From positions 62,001 through 126,000 of the forward strand of contig CAJPVJ010000001.1 in the NCBI GenBank assembly GCA_905397405.1: a stretch of DNA of 64,000 nucleotides, written 5' to 3'. This DNA comes from Oppiella nova (lineage: Eukaryota > Arthropoda > Arachnida > Sarcoptiformes > Oppiidae). Made by a program: the position numbers and the translations under genes. This document shows, one piece after another, positions 28,389 through 35,910 of this stretch (the first letter of the stretch is position 1; each line of letters starts with the position of its first letter). Below the pieces are notes generated by a model. That model saw only the letters and a list, made by a program, of their open reading frames with translations. It was not told where the DNA came from and ran no database searches.

Positions 28389-28913
28389 ATGGCTAAAGGT
28401 TTTGCGATAGATCACTCTATGACTGATCATGGTGGAATTATCAGGGCAACTCAAATGAGCGCTTCTCAAATGGGGAGCTTGTTTTTAGTTGCAGGTGATG
28501 GGCATTTTTGTCCTAAATGTAAGTGTTGGTCGAAAATTATTAAAAGTCACGATCATATTATTTTTGATGGTAAAGCCGTCGCTTATGTTGGTGATCAACT
28601 CACTTGTGGGGCAAAAATTTTACCAAAGCAGGATCATGTTGTTGGAGATAGTGGCAGTCCATATTATTCAGCCAATAGAAATAATGTGATGAAAAATAGC
28701 TTTATTGACACTCTAGCTTATGGTCATAGATTTCAACTAACGGATGAAGCTACAAATGAACCATTAGCAAATATATGTTATGAGATTATAAAAAATAATG
28801 AATTCTTTCATGGGACTACAGATAAGGAAGGTTATACCGAAATAATCAGTAGTGATCAGGCTGATGAAATACAAATTAATATAATTTATGAGGAGCATAC
28901 ACATGAGTTCTAA
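28389..28913 (+). CDS. PAAR-like protein with C-terminal beta domain
   Basis: A 174-residue protein. Residues about 1-90 form a PAAR-like domain with two cysteine pairs (CPKCKCW and the CGAKILPKQDHVVGD end). Residues about 108-174 match the small beta-domain often attached to VgrG and PAAR proteins (HRFQLTDEATNEPLANICYE ... GTTDKEGYT), which may load cargo. The start has AAAGGGGA upstream. Its stop lies 11 bases inside the metallopeptidase gene, so the two are translationally coupled, the usual layout for a PAAR and its effector. Confidence 0.78.
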   Translation: MAKGFAIDHSMTDHGGIIRATQMSASQMGSLFLVAGDGHFCPKCKCWSKIIKSHDHIIFDGKAVAYVGDQLTCGAKILPKQDHVVGDSGSPYYSANRNNVMKNSFIDTLAYGHRFQLTDEATNEPLANICYEIIKNNEFFHGTTDKEGYTEIISSDQADEIQINIIYEEHTHEF

Positions 28914-29595
28914 TTCTTCTGGTGGGAATGGAGTAGAAATATGGCTCAGTGCAATATTAAAGTTGGGTAAAATGTTAAGCTCTGAAAATCCACCCACAAC
29001 GGAGCTTAAAGTTGAAACAAAAAGAAAGCTCACCGCGGGTGAAATCAAAATGAGCAGATTAATTTTTCAAGATTCAATCGATTATTCGAAAATATGGATT
29101 CATGTAGCTGGATATCTTCATAGGAAAACGGGTAATGCCATGACTCCAGCGGGAGAAATATATCTACCAAAAGAAGATTATCTAAACAACAAAGATTTTA
29201 GTGTTTCTCCACCACATTTAAAGCATTGGTTTATGCACGAGATGACTCATGTTTGGCAATATCAATTAGGGGCTTCAGTTGGTTGGTTGGGACTCAAACA
29301 GTTGTGTAAAGGTGGTTATACTAAATCAGTAAATTCTGCTGATTCAGGTGCTAGTGAACTATTGGCATACGATACCGATATATTAAATAGGGATCAGAAT
29401 AAAAAATTTAGCGATCTAAATTTTGAACAACAAGGTAGAGTCGTAGAGTTTTATTTTGATGGAATGTATCTGAAAGAAGAAAGACCTGAAAGAGCTCACC
29501 ATCAAAAAAGCTTGAAAATGCTTCTTGAGGTACAAGCAATAATAATGGACTTAATTATAGACCCTACTGATAAAATGTTACTACCAAAGGCTTAG
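28903..29595 (+). CDS. HExxH zinc metallopeptidase, probable T6SS effector
   Basis: A 230-residue protein with no signal peptide and a zincin motif HWFMHEMTHVWQYQLG (His112, Glu113, His116), followed by a SGASELLAYDTDIL stretch that may give the third metal ligand. The start is the ATG at 28903, preceded by AGGAG; a start at 28888 exists but is less favoured. The gene order PAAR, PAAR, this enzyme, exported cysteine-rich protein is that of T6SS effector-immunity modules. The target is unknown: the envelope of a competitor is suggested by the exported neighbour. It could also be a housekeeping peptidase that happens to sit here. Confidence 0.72.
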   Translation: MSSNSSGGNGVEIWLSAILKLGKMLSSENPPTTELKVETKRKLTAGEIKMSRLIFQDSIDYSKIWIHVAGYLHRKTGNAMTPAGEIYLPKEDYLNNKDFSVSPPHLKHWFMHEMTHVWQYQLGASVGWLGLKQLCKGGYTKSVNSADSGASELLAYDTDILNRDQNKKFSDLNFEQQGRVVEFYFDGMYLKEERPERAHHQKSLKMLLEVQAIIMDLIIDPTDKMLLPKA

Positions 29596-29598
29596 TTT

Positions 29599-30054
29599 AT
29601 GAAAAAAATATATCTCATAGTTTTTGTATTGACTATCTGTAACATAGCTAAAGCTTCACCACAAAAGCCATTGAACGTTGTGATTAAGGATAGTAATGTT
29701 TGTATATTTACTAATGATAAAACAAGTCAGCCTTATAATGGCCGAATATATGTATATATCGGAGAGGTAAGCCAAGATAAGGGATACATAGAAGGTTATG
29801 ATAAATTATATAAAAATATTAAAACTCCAATAAATAAGTCGGATTGTATTAGTATTGATGCTTCTCATTTTAAAAGTAATGTGCCATACGATGTTTCATT
29901 GGATATGATACCTTCATATTCTACTCGAGTCTGTCTCGATAAAGTTGTAAAACCTTTTGTAATAAAAAAAGTAGTGAATGGTTTTGAATGTGAAAATAAA
30001 TTATTAAATAAAGAGAAAGATAGATTTTTTCAACGATTATTTAATCTGATGTAA
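29599..30054 (+). CDS. Exported protein, candidate immunity partner
   Basis: A 151-residue periplasmic protein with a signal peptide (MKKIYLIVFVLTICNIAKA) and four cysteines in the mature part, which suggests disulfides. The NVVIKDSNVCIFTND opening of the mature domain resembles exported (lipo)proteins that NCBI lists as putative T6SS immunity proteins in Acinetobacter. It starts three bases after the metallopeptidase stop. The immunity role is inferred from location and export. Codon use is AT-rich, like the rest of the cassette. Confidence 0.65.
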   Translation: MKKIYLIVFVLTICNIAKASPQKPLNVVIKDSNVCIFTNDKTSQPYNGRIYVYIGEVSQDKGYIEGYDKLYKNIKTPINKSDCISIDASHFKSNVPYDVSLDMIPSYSTRVCLDKVVKPFVIKKVVNGFECENKLLNKEKDRFFQRLFNLM

Positions 30055-30160
30055 TATTTTTAAGAATATAGAATTGAAAAGACTTAAAGATAGGAAATGG
30101 AAGATTTAGAATAAGCTAATTTAATACTTGAATTGATAGAGGTAAGATGGAAATAATTAT

Positions 30161-30457
30161 ATGAATTCAATAAGAAAATATTCTGATTTAATATCATATC
30201 TAAATTTAGTTGCTATATCTTTAATTTATATTAACTCTTACCTGTCTAAAAATAATCATCATGCTTTTTCAGTAGACACTATTTTTTTAGTATTTTCTTC
30301 ATTCTTATTAGTAATATCTTTAATATTGAAAAGAAAGAAATCTCTATTTACTAATATTTTATCAATAATTCTTAGCGTAATGATGAATTATTATAATATC
30401 AGTATAAGCTATCAAGATTGGATTGATAGAGAGCAACCATCTGCTTTTACTAAATAG
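30161..30457 (+). CDS. Small membrane protein of unknown function
   Basis: A 98-residue protein with two or three hydrophobic helices (about residues 12-30, 40-56 and 62-78). Very AT-rich. A weak GGAA precedes the ATG. It lies downstream of the candidate immunity gene in the same direction and could be part of the cassette. No family is recognised. Confidence 0.5.
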   Translation: MNSIRKYSDLISYLNLVAISLIYINSYLSKNNHHAFSVDTIFLVFSSFLLVISLILKRKKSLFTNILSIILSVMMNYYNISISYQDWIDREQPSAFTK

Positions 30458-30582
30458 AATGTCATATCCCAAAAACCTATACTTTAATTTTGCTTAAGTT
30501 GGAGTTATATATGCAAAATAACAGTTTATCCAACTGGTTTATTTAAATAATTTCCACTGAAAAATAGCCCAACCAATAAGGT

Positions 30583-30942
30583 CTATGTAAGTAACATTAT
30601 CACAATAAATGCAATATAAAGCATTGATAAAAATAAAATATTACGATTCCATGCCATTCCTAAATTACGGTAATGTAGATCTGCATTTTCCTCAGTATTT
30701 GAACTAAGGTATGCGAGAGAAAGCCCGATTAAACTAATACAGGTACAGAGAAAAGCAGCACTTACAAACAAAAGTTCATATAGCGGTCTTTCACAAATAT
30801 TAGTAAATTTACAAGACTGGCTTGCTATATAAATAGAATAAAAAATGCTTGCCGCAATAATGAAAATATTGAGTATTGCGCAATAGTAAGATGAACGACT
30901 AAGTTTTGATGATTCTCTATTGATTTGTTCTGGCTCTTTCAT
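30583..30942 (-). CDS. Small membrane protein of unknown function
   Basis: A 119-residue protein with three predicted helices (about 21-42, 57-78 and 100-118) and two cysteines in a short loop (SCKFTNIC). It faces the PAAR cassette. No ribosome site is strong and no family is recognised. It may be the far border of the cassette. Confidence 0.55.
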   Translation of the reverse strand: MKEPEQINRESSKLSRSSYYCAILNIFIIAASIFYSIYIASQSCKFTNICERPLYELLFVSAAFLCTCISLIGLSLAYLSSNTEENADLHYRNLGMAWNRNILFLSMLYIAFIVIMLLT

Positions 30943-31053
30943 TTTTTTAAGAAGTTTAGATGAGGCTTAGCTATTTTATTACATTTTTAAAGAAAGCGTT
31001 CTTTCATAGGCAAGATATTATTTAAAAACCAACATACTAGGCGTTATGTAAAA

Positions 31054-31668
31054 TTAAACTAGCTTGATGAGCAGTTGAACCATATCCACCTCCAAAACTT
31101 TCCAATCCTTAAACTCAGGTTCGATCAACAATGTCTGCGAGACAAAACCATAGCAAATTCGTTGTACATTTAGACTCATCTGTTTGAGTTGTTCATGATC
31201 CTGAATAAAAGGTTTCAGCATGTTTTGCCACATTTCTACCATCATGGCATAACTTTTTTGATATGTTTCAATACTGGAAATCTGTCGTTCTAACAAGAAA
31301 GATTGGGCCCATAAAAATTGTTGTGCTTGAATTTGCTCAAGTTGAAAATGAATGATTTGCTGTAAATAGCTTTGAAAATCTGATTTTGTGGATAAGTCAT
31401 ACACGCTTTGTGCATAACTTTTTAAGACTTCTGCATTGCTTTTTACATGTTGGTGAATGGTTAAAGCAATCAAATCTTCCTTTTTAGAAAAATACTCATA
31501 GAACGTCCCTAAACCCACACCAGCAAGATCGGTAATTTCACGAATAGTAATTCTATTGGCTGGATGTTCATGTAAAAGCCGAACAAAACTTTCCATCAGC
31601 GCTTCTTGCGTGATACGTGCCCTTGATTGGCGGGGTTTACGACGCACATTGATTGCAGGTAAAGCCAT
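31054..31668 (-). CDS. TetR family regulator
   Basis: A 204-residue TetR-type repressor. The helix-turn-helix is at about residues 25-65 (NRITIREITDLAGVGLGTFYEYFSKKEDLIAL), followed by the helical ligand domain. It is divergent from, and only 80 bases away from, the AidB-like dehydrogenase start. It probably represses that gene or itself and is released by an acyl-CoA or related ligand; this is an inference from the arrangement. Confidence 0.93.
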   Translation of the reverse strand: MALPAINVRRKPRQSRARITQEALMESFVRLLHEHPANRITIREITDLAGVGLGTFYEYFSKKEDLIALTIHQHVKSNAEVLKSYAQSVYDLSTKSDFQSYLQQIIHFQLEQIQAQQFLWAQSFLLERQISSIETYQKSYAMMVEMWQNMLKPFIQDHEQLKQMSLNVQRICYGFVSQTLLIEPEFKDWKVLEVDMVQLLIKLV

Positions 31669-31748
31669 AAAAATAATCCGAACATCCTTGAAGGTATTTT
31701 CTTCTATACTGAATGCAATTGGTTAAAACAACAAGACAGGAATTCAGG

Positions 31749-33407
31749 ATGAACACAGCAGAGAATTGGCAAACACATGAAATCAGCAATCAGTTTGACG
31801 AACTGCAAAATTATAATTTATTGACTACAGATCAAGTTTTACAAGAAATTTTGCAACGTTATGGCAGTCAGGATCAGCAACGCCTAACTGAGTTTTCAAA
31901 GATTGCGGGTTCTACTGAATATTATGAATATGCCGATTTGGCCAATCGACATACTCCTGAATTACATAGTTTTGATGCTCGTGGTCGCCGTAAAGATTTT
32001 TTAGAGTTTCATCCTGCATGGCATAAATGGATGCGGCTAAATCGACAATTTGACACACATGCACATCCATTTAATCATCCACAATCAAGTTCAAAATGGG
32101 TCGATTGGGCGGCTCGCTTTTTCCTGAGTGGACAAGTCGAGTGTGGCAATCTATGCCCTAATTCTATGACGCTAGGCAGTATTTCCTTAATTCAAAATGA
32201 ACCTGAATTGTGGGCAAAAGTTGGTGAAAAGCTCTTATCGACTGAATATGATGAGCGTGACATTCCGATTTCTCAGAAAAAATCAATTTGGCTGGGTATG
32301 GGGATGACGGAAAAGCAGGGTGGGTCAGATGTGCGCGCCAATGAAACACGGGCTGTTCCTGTAGCTGAGTCAGGACGTGGGCAAGCATATTTACTGACAG
32401 GGCATAAATGGTTCTTTTCCGCCCCGATGTGTGATGCACATTTAGTCGTGGCAAAAACTGAACAAGATGGATTGGCCTGCTTTTTTGTACCGCGTTGGCT
32501 GGAAGATGGGACAAAGAATCCAGTTCAAGTGCAGCGACTCAAAGATAAAGTGGGTAATCGCAGTAATTCAAGCTCAGAAGTTGAATTTAAAAATGCTTGG
32601 GGCATTATGATCGGTGAAGCTGGGCGCGGGATTCCCACGATTATTGAAATGGCAAACTATACACGTTTGACCTGTTCAGTCGGTTCAAGTGCGATGTTAC
32701 GTCAGGCTTTGGTGCAATGTATTGCCTATACCCGTCAGCGTAAGGCCTTTGGTAAACATTTGGCGGAACAACCGTTGATGCAAGCGGTATTGGCGGATTT
32801 AGCCTTGGAAACAGAAGCAGCCATGCAATTGAGTTTTCATCTTGCGCATTGCTATGAGAGTGATGATGAATTATCTCTGGCATGGAGACGAATCATGACA
32901 CCAGCAGCAAAGTTCTGGGTGTGTAAGCGTACTGTGGAGTTGACGGGTGAGATGATGGAAGTCTTCGGTGGCAATGGTTATGTCGATACAGGAATCATGG
33001 CACGTATTTTTAAAGAAGCCCCTGTAAATACTATTTGGGAAGGTTCTGGTAATGTGATGTGTTTGGATGTATTACGTGCAATCCAACGTGACCGTGAATC
33101 AATTGAAGTCTTATTTAAATCATTTGCACAAGTTGCAGCTCAAGATTCAATTTTACAAGATGAATTACAAGCTTTATTTAAATTATTTAGTGGCTTACAA
33201 ACAGATGAATTGCAATTTATGGCACGTAGCTTAGTCAGTCGCTTGGTCGTCTTGGCACAAGCTATCTTACTGAAACAACATGCACCAGATTTTGTTGCGG
33301 ATGCTTTTATTGCAACACGTTATAGTGCGTTTTATGGACGCGTGGTCGGAATGTTAGATGCACAAACTGTGGATGTAAAACGTTTGTTAGATAGAGCTTT
33401 AGCTTAA
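31749..33407 (+). CDS. AidB-like acyl-CoA dehydrogenase
   Basis: A 552-residue flavoprotein. It begins like AidB (MNTAENWQTHEISNQFDEL), and the N-terminal third contains the RRKDFLEFHPAWHKWMRL stretch. The acyl-CoA dehydrogenase core follows (GMGMTEKQGGSDVRANETRA, then RVVQ-type helices), with the catalytic-region pattern YVDTGIMARIFKEAPVNTIWEGSGNVMCLD. AidB of E. coli is linked to alkylation response and binds DNA, but many homologues are simple dehydrogenases. ATG 31749 has AGGAATTCAGG upstream. A decayed copy of the 3' end lies 620 bases downstream. Confidence 0.9.
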   Translation: MNTAENWQTHEISNQFDELQNYNLLTTDQVLQEILQRYGSQDQQRLTEFSKIAGSTEYYEYADLANRHTPELHSFDARGRRKDFLEFHPAWHKWMRLNRQFDTHAHPFNHPQSSSKWVDWAARFFLSGQVECGNLCPNSMTLGSISLIQNEPELWAKVGEKLLSTEYDERDIPISQKKSIWLGMGMTEKQGGSDVRANETRAVPVAESGRGQAYLLTGHKWFFSAPMCDAHLVVAKTEQDGLACFFVPRWLEDGTKNPVQVQRLKDKVGNRSNSSSEVEFKNAWGIMIGEAGRGIPTIIEMANYTRLTCSVGSSAMLRQALVQCIAYTRQRKAFGKHLAEQPLMQAVLADLALETEAAMQLSFHLAHCYESDDELSLAWRRIMTPAAKFWVCKRTVELTGEMMEVFGGNGYVDTGIMARIFKEAPVNTIWEGSGNVMCLDVLRAIQRDRESIEVLFKSFAQVAAQDSILQDELQALFKLFSGLQTDELQFMARSLVSRLVVLAQAILLKQHAPDFVADAFIATRYSAFYGRVVGMLDAQTVDVKRLLDRALA

Positions 33408-33422
33408 TCCCTTCGAAAACGT

Positions 33423-33457
33423 AAAAAGCGGCATTATATAAATAATGCCGCTTTTTT
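33423..33457 (+). terminator. Terminator after the AidB-like gene
   Basis: The stem AAAAAGCGGCATTAT/ATAATGCCGCTTTTT (13-15 bp) has a 4-base loop and a T run. Strong, intrinsic. Confidence 0.93.
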
Positions 33458-33501
33458 AAGCCACTTTTATCAAAGTTCAAGCTTGGGATGTGTAATCGAA
33501 A

Positions 33502-33618
33502 TTACTTTTGTTTTTTAAGCATTTTTTTGAGCTTTTTCAATTTACCTTCGTGTTTGGAGATTTTTTCCAAACGTGCTTTGATTTTCTGCTTTAAAGATTT
33601 AACTTGCTTAGACATCAT
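33502..33618 (-). CDS. Tiny basic protein (38 aa)
   Basis: A 38-codon frame (start MMSKQVKSLKQKIKARLE) too short for routine tracks. Nearly half its residues are Lys or Arg, consistent with nucleic-acid or ribosome contact. A good AAGGAG lies eight bases before the first ATG. The preceding gene's stop codon is inside that ribosome site, so the two form one operon with coupled translation. No family is recognised. A second ATG three bases later is an alternative start. Confidence 0.6.
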   Translation of the reverse strand: MMSKQVKSLKQKIKARLEKISKHEGKLKKLKKMLKKQK

Positions 33619-33619
33619 G

Positions 33620-33814
33620 TTACTCCTTAGTTTGAGTATCCGTTGGCTGATGTTTTTTGATAAAACTACGGATAAATTTTCTTAACTCACGTGCTGCACT
33701 GGTATCCATCGTTTCACAGAGTTGTAAAAACTGGTCACGCTCAGCACTGTTAATGCGAATTAAGAGTTGCCCATCTTTTTTATTCACCTTTGTCTTTTTG
33801 GGTAATTCAGCCAT
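33620..33814 (-). CDS. Small ribbon-helix-helix-like protein
   Basis: A 64-residue basic protein (MAELPKKTKVNKKDGQLLIR, then INSAERDQFLQLCETMDTSAARELRKFIRSFIKK). A strand followed by two helices suggests a CopG/Arc-type ribbon-helix-helix DNA-binding fold. ATG 33814 has GGGGA 11 bases upstream; a longer frame to 33844 is less likely. It is upstream of the 38-residue basic protein in the same operon. No antitoxin partner is recognised. Confidence 0.65.
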   Translation of the reverse strand: MAELPKKTKVNKKDGQLLIRINSAERDQFLQLCETMDTSAARELRKFIRSFIKKHQPTDTQTKE

Positions 33815-33844
33815 GACGTATTTATCCCCAAAGGTGATAATCAA

Positions 33845-34029
33845 AAATGTATATACAATATATATGCATTTTTAAAATTCGGCAAATTTATATTGTTGAA
33901 AATATTTAATATTTTTGTATTTTATTGAAAGTTGTTGTAATTTAACTTTTATTTCAGCAAATAAGTTGTTGTTATCGCAGTTTTTATCTTTTAATAAAAA
34001 TTTGTTTGTGAATGGAAGAATCAACAGTA
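33845..34029. other. AT-rich gap
   Basis: AT-rich spacer upstream of the RHH-like gene, without a supportable gene. It contains T and A runs only. Confidence 0.5.
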
Positions 34030-34240
34030 GATTACAAGCGGATGCATTGCAATTTATGGTACGTCGCTTAGTCCGTCACTAGGTCATCTTGGCAGAGATT
34101 ATTTTACTGAAATAACATGCACCTGATTTTGTTGCGGATGTTTTTATTAAAACATCTTATAGTGTGTTTTATGGACGAGTGGCTGGAATGATATATGTGC
34201 AAGCTGTGGATGTAAAACGATTGCTAGATAGAGTTTTACT
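34030..34240 (+). pseudogene. Decayed duplicate of the AidB-like gene's 3' end
   Basis: About 210 bases match the last 70 codons of the AidB-like gene (33193-33404) over their whole length without indels, at roughly four identical bases in five. Stop codons break the frame, and there is no start or upstream part. The shared tail includes GGATGTAAAACG and TTAGATAGAG-type segments. It is a relic of a tandem duplication or of recombination with a diverged homologue, now non-coding. Confidence 0.8.
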
Positions 34241-34276
34241 GAGTACATCGTGTATGTAGTGAATAAGCTATTTTTA

Positions 34277-34311
34277 AAAGAAAACCCATTTATTTATAAT
34301 GGGTTTTCTTT
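34277..34311 (-). terminator. Terminator after the OmpA-like lipoprotein
   Basis: A perfect 14-bp stem AAAGAAAACCCATT/AATGGGTTTTCTTT with a 7-base loop. It can act in both directions; on the minus strand it follows the gene ending at 34339. Confidence 0.9.
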
Positions 34312-34338
34312 GTTCATTGAACTCAGCATTTCACAGAA

Positions 34339-35364
34339 TTAATTAGATTTAATCAGCTCAACTCTACGATTTAAAGCTTTACCGTCTTCAGTTGAATTAT
34401 CCGCAATAGGGTGTGTATCTCCCAAGCCTTTGGCTGTTAAACGGCTTTTTTGAATTCCAGTATTATTGGTTAAAGCCTTAACAACAGCATTTGCACGTTG
34501 TTCTGAAAGCGTTTGATTATGTTTGATATCACCTGAATTATCTGTATGACCATTAATACTCAATTTGAGTTCAGGATTGTTTTTTAGCAGTTGAATGACT
34601 TGTTCAATTTGGGGGTGAGAGTCAGGCAAAATATTCGCTTGATCCGTGGCAAAGTTAACCTCAATATTGACTTTATTGTCCTTATCCAAAGTTGTTTTGA
34701 GTTGGTTTTGACTTAATACTTTAGCTGTAATTTCAACAGGTTTAGTTTCTGCGACGAATAGGCCAGCATGTCCATTCCCTGTCTGTGTCAATTGGAACCA
34801 AATATTTTTATTGGCTTGACGTATCACAAAGGTCTGTGTCGGGTTATTAAAAACATCTCCCAATCCTGCAACATAATCGACTTGGAATTTTTGTGGGATC
34901 TTTTCTAATTCTTGTTGAGGAATTTTACTCTGTGTAATTTGTTTGCCACCCAATTGTTGGATTACATTTTCCAAATTACGTTGCAATTCTAAAAAACTTC
35001 CTTCTTTATAATTTTCATTTTGTTGAATGGCTGCACTATACAATTGACCTTCAACATTTTCGATATGTTGACCTGTCCAAAATGGTATTTTCTCAAAATT
35101 TACGCTTGTTGCTTCGTGAAACTGATAGCCATTTGGCAAAGAAATATATGGAAACTGACCGAGTGTAATATTTGAAATTGGAATCTTGGAGAGATCAAAA
35201 GTGTTCTCTGTAGATTCAGTTTTCACAGTTTTAGATGGTACAGAACTCGCACTTGATTCAGTTGTTATGACTTCCGCTTTCTCTGGTTTACTACATGCGA
35301 TTAAACCAAGTGTAGGAATAACCAATAATAGTAGAAAACTCGATAATTTCTTTTGATTGAACAC
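34339..35364 (-). CDS. OmpA-family lipoprotein
   Basis: A 341-residue outer-membrane lipoprotein. A leader ending LIAC puts the lipidated cysteine at residue 24. A Ser/Thr/Lys-rich linker and a unique middle domain (about 50-220) follow. The C-terminal OmpA peptidoglycan-binding domain (about 226-338) has INGHTDNSGDIKHNQTLSEQ, RANAV and GLGDTHPIADNSTEDGKALNRRVEL. It should tether the outer membrane to the cell wall. It is alone in its operon, with a strong terminator. Confidence 0.9.
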   Translation of the reverse strand: MFNQKKLSSFLLLLVIPTLGLIACSKPEKAEVITTESSASSVPSKTVKTESTENTFDLSKIPISNITLGQFPYISLPNGYQFHEATSVNFEKIPFWTGQHIENVEGQLYSAAIQQNENYKEGSFLELQRNLENVIQQLGGKQITQSKIPQQELEKIPQKFQVDYVAGLGDVFNNPTQTFVIRQANKNIWFQLTQTGNGHAGLFVAETKPVEITAKVLSQNQLKTTLDKDNKVNIEVNFATDQANILPDSHPQIEQVIQLLKNNPELKLSINGHTDNSGDIKHNQTLSEQRANAVVKALTNNTGIQKSRLTAKGLGDTHPIADNSTEDGKALNRRVELIKSN

Positions 35365-35690
35365 ATGATCCTCCAGTTCTAACTCATTACCCTATATTTT
35401 ATTGAGCATATTTATATTCAAATTTTTTAAATACTATAGATAACAATACTCATGAATTACATGAAGTTTTCAATCTGATTTGTAAAATTTTAATTAAATT
35501 AAAGATGATCTTCTGATGATTAAAATCAATTTGAGATAAATCTGCAAATTTGCCTTGATGCAATAGGTAAAAAGAGTGCAATAGGAAATAGTGACAAACT
35601 TGATCAATACAAATACTTGTATTCTACACAAAAAAGCGTAATATCAGATTCCCACTGATCAGGTGGTATACAGCAAAATAGGTAAAGAAA
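35365..35690. other. Intergenic region
   Basis: About 325 AT-rich bases between two divergent genes (OmpA-like lipoprotein and a small protein). Nothing is recognised apart from a short direct repeat (GCAATAGG twice near 35560-35590). Confidence 0.4.
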
Positions 35691-35879
35691 ATGGCAAAGA
35701 AAAAAGCAATGCCAGAGGTTGTGATTCACAACTTTGTGGCCAAACACATGCATGAAGTCAACAAAAGCCAAGTGTTTGTAGATCGTAAAAAGAATGCAAA
35801 ACGTGGTTATGATAAACACAAAAAAGGTCGATATTCTGATGATTATCGGTCTTTTTTGTGGACTGCAATTTTTGCTTAA
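35691..35879 (+). CDS. Small basic protein (DUF7230-like), C-terminus runs into a hairpin
   Basis: A 62-residue protein starting MAKKKAMPEVVIHNFVAKHM, then HEVNKSQVFVDRKKNAKRGY, resembling small basic proteins of Acinetobacter and other gammaproteobacteria with the pattern N-F-V-A-K-H-x-x-x-x-N-K-x-x-V-x-x-D-R-K-K. AGGTAAAGAAA precedes the ATG. The last 20 residues are encoded by an A/T-rich hairpin that looks like a terminator, so the conserved part is the first 40-45 residues. Function unknown. Confidence 0.75.
   Translation: MAKKKAMPEVVIHNFVAKHMHEVNKSQVFVDRKKNAKRGYDKHKKGRYSDDYRSFLWTAIFA
35821..35857 (+). terminator. Hairpin overlapping the end of the small basic gene
   Basis: The arms 35821-35833 and 35844-35856 pair over 13 bp with two wobbles, ending in a T run of six. 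It lies inside the open frame, upstream of its stop codon. Confidence 0.6.
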
Positions 35880-35910
35880 ATAATTATAAAAATCTAATAA
35901 AAATAAATAA

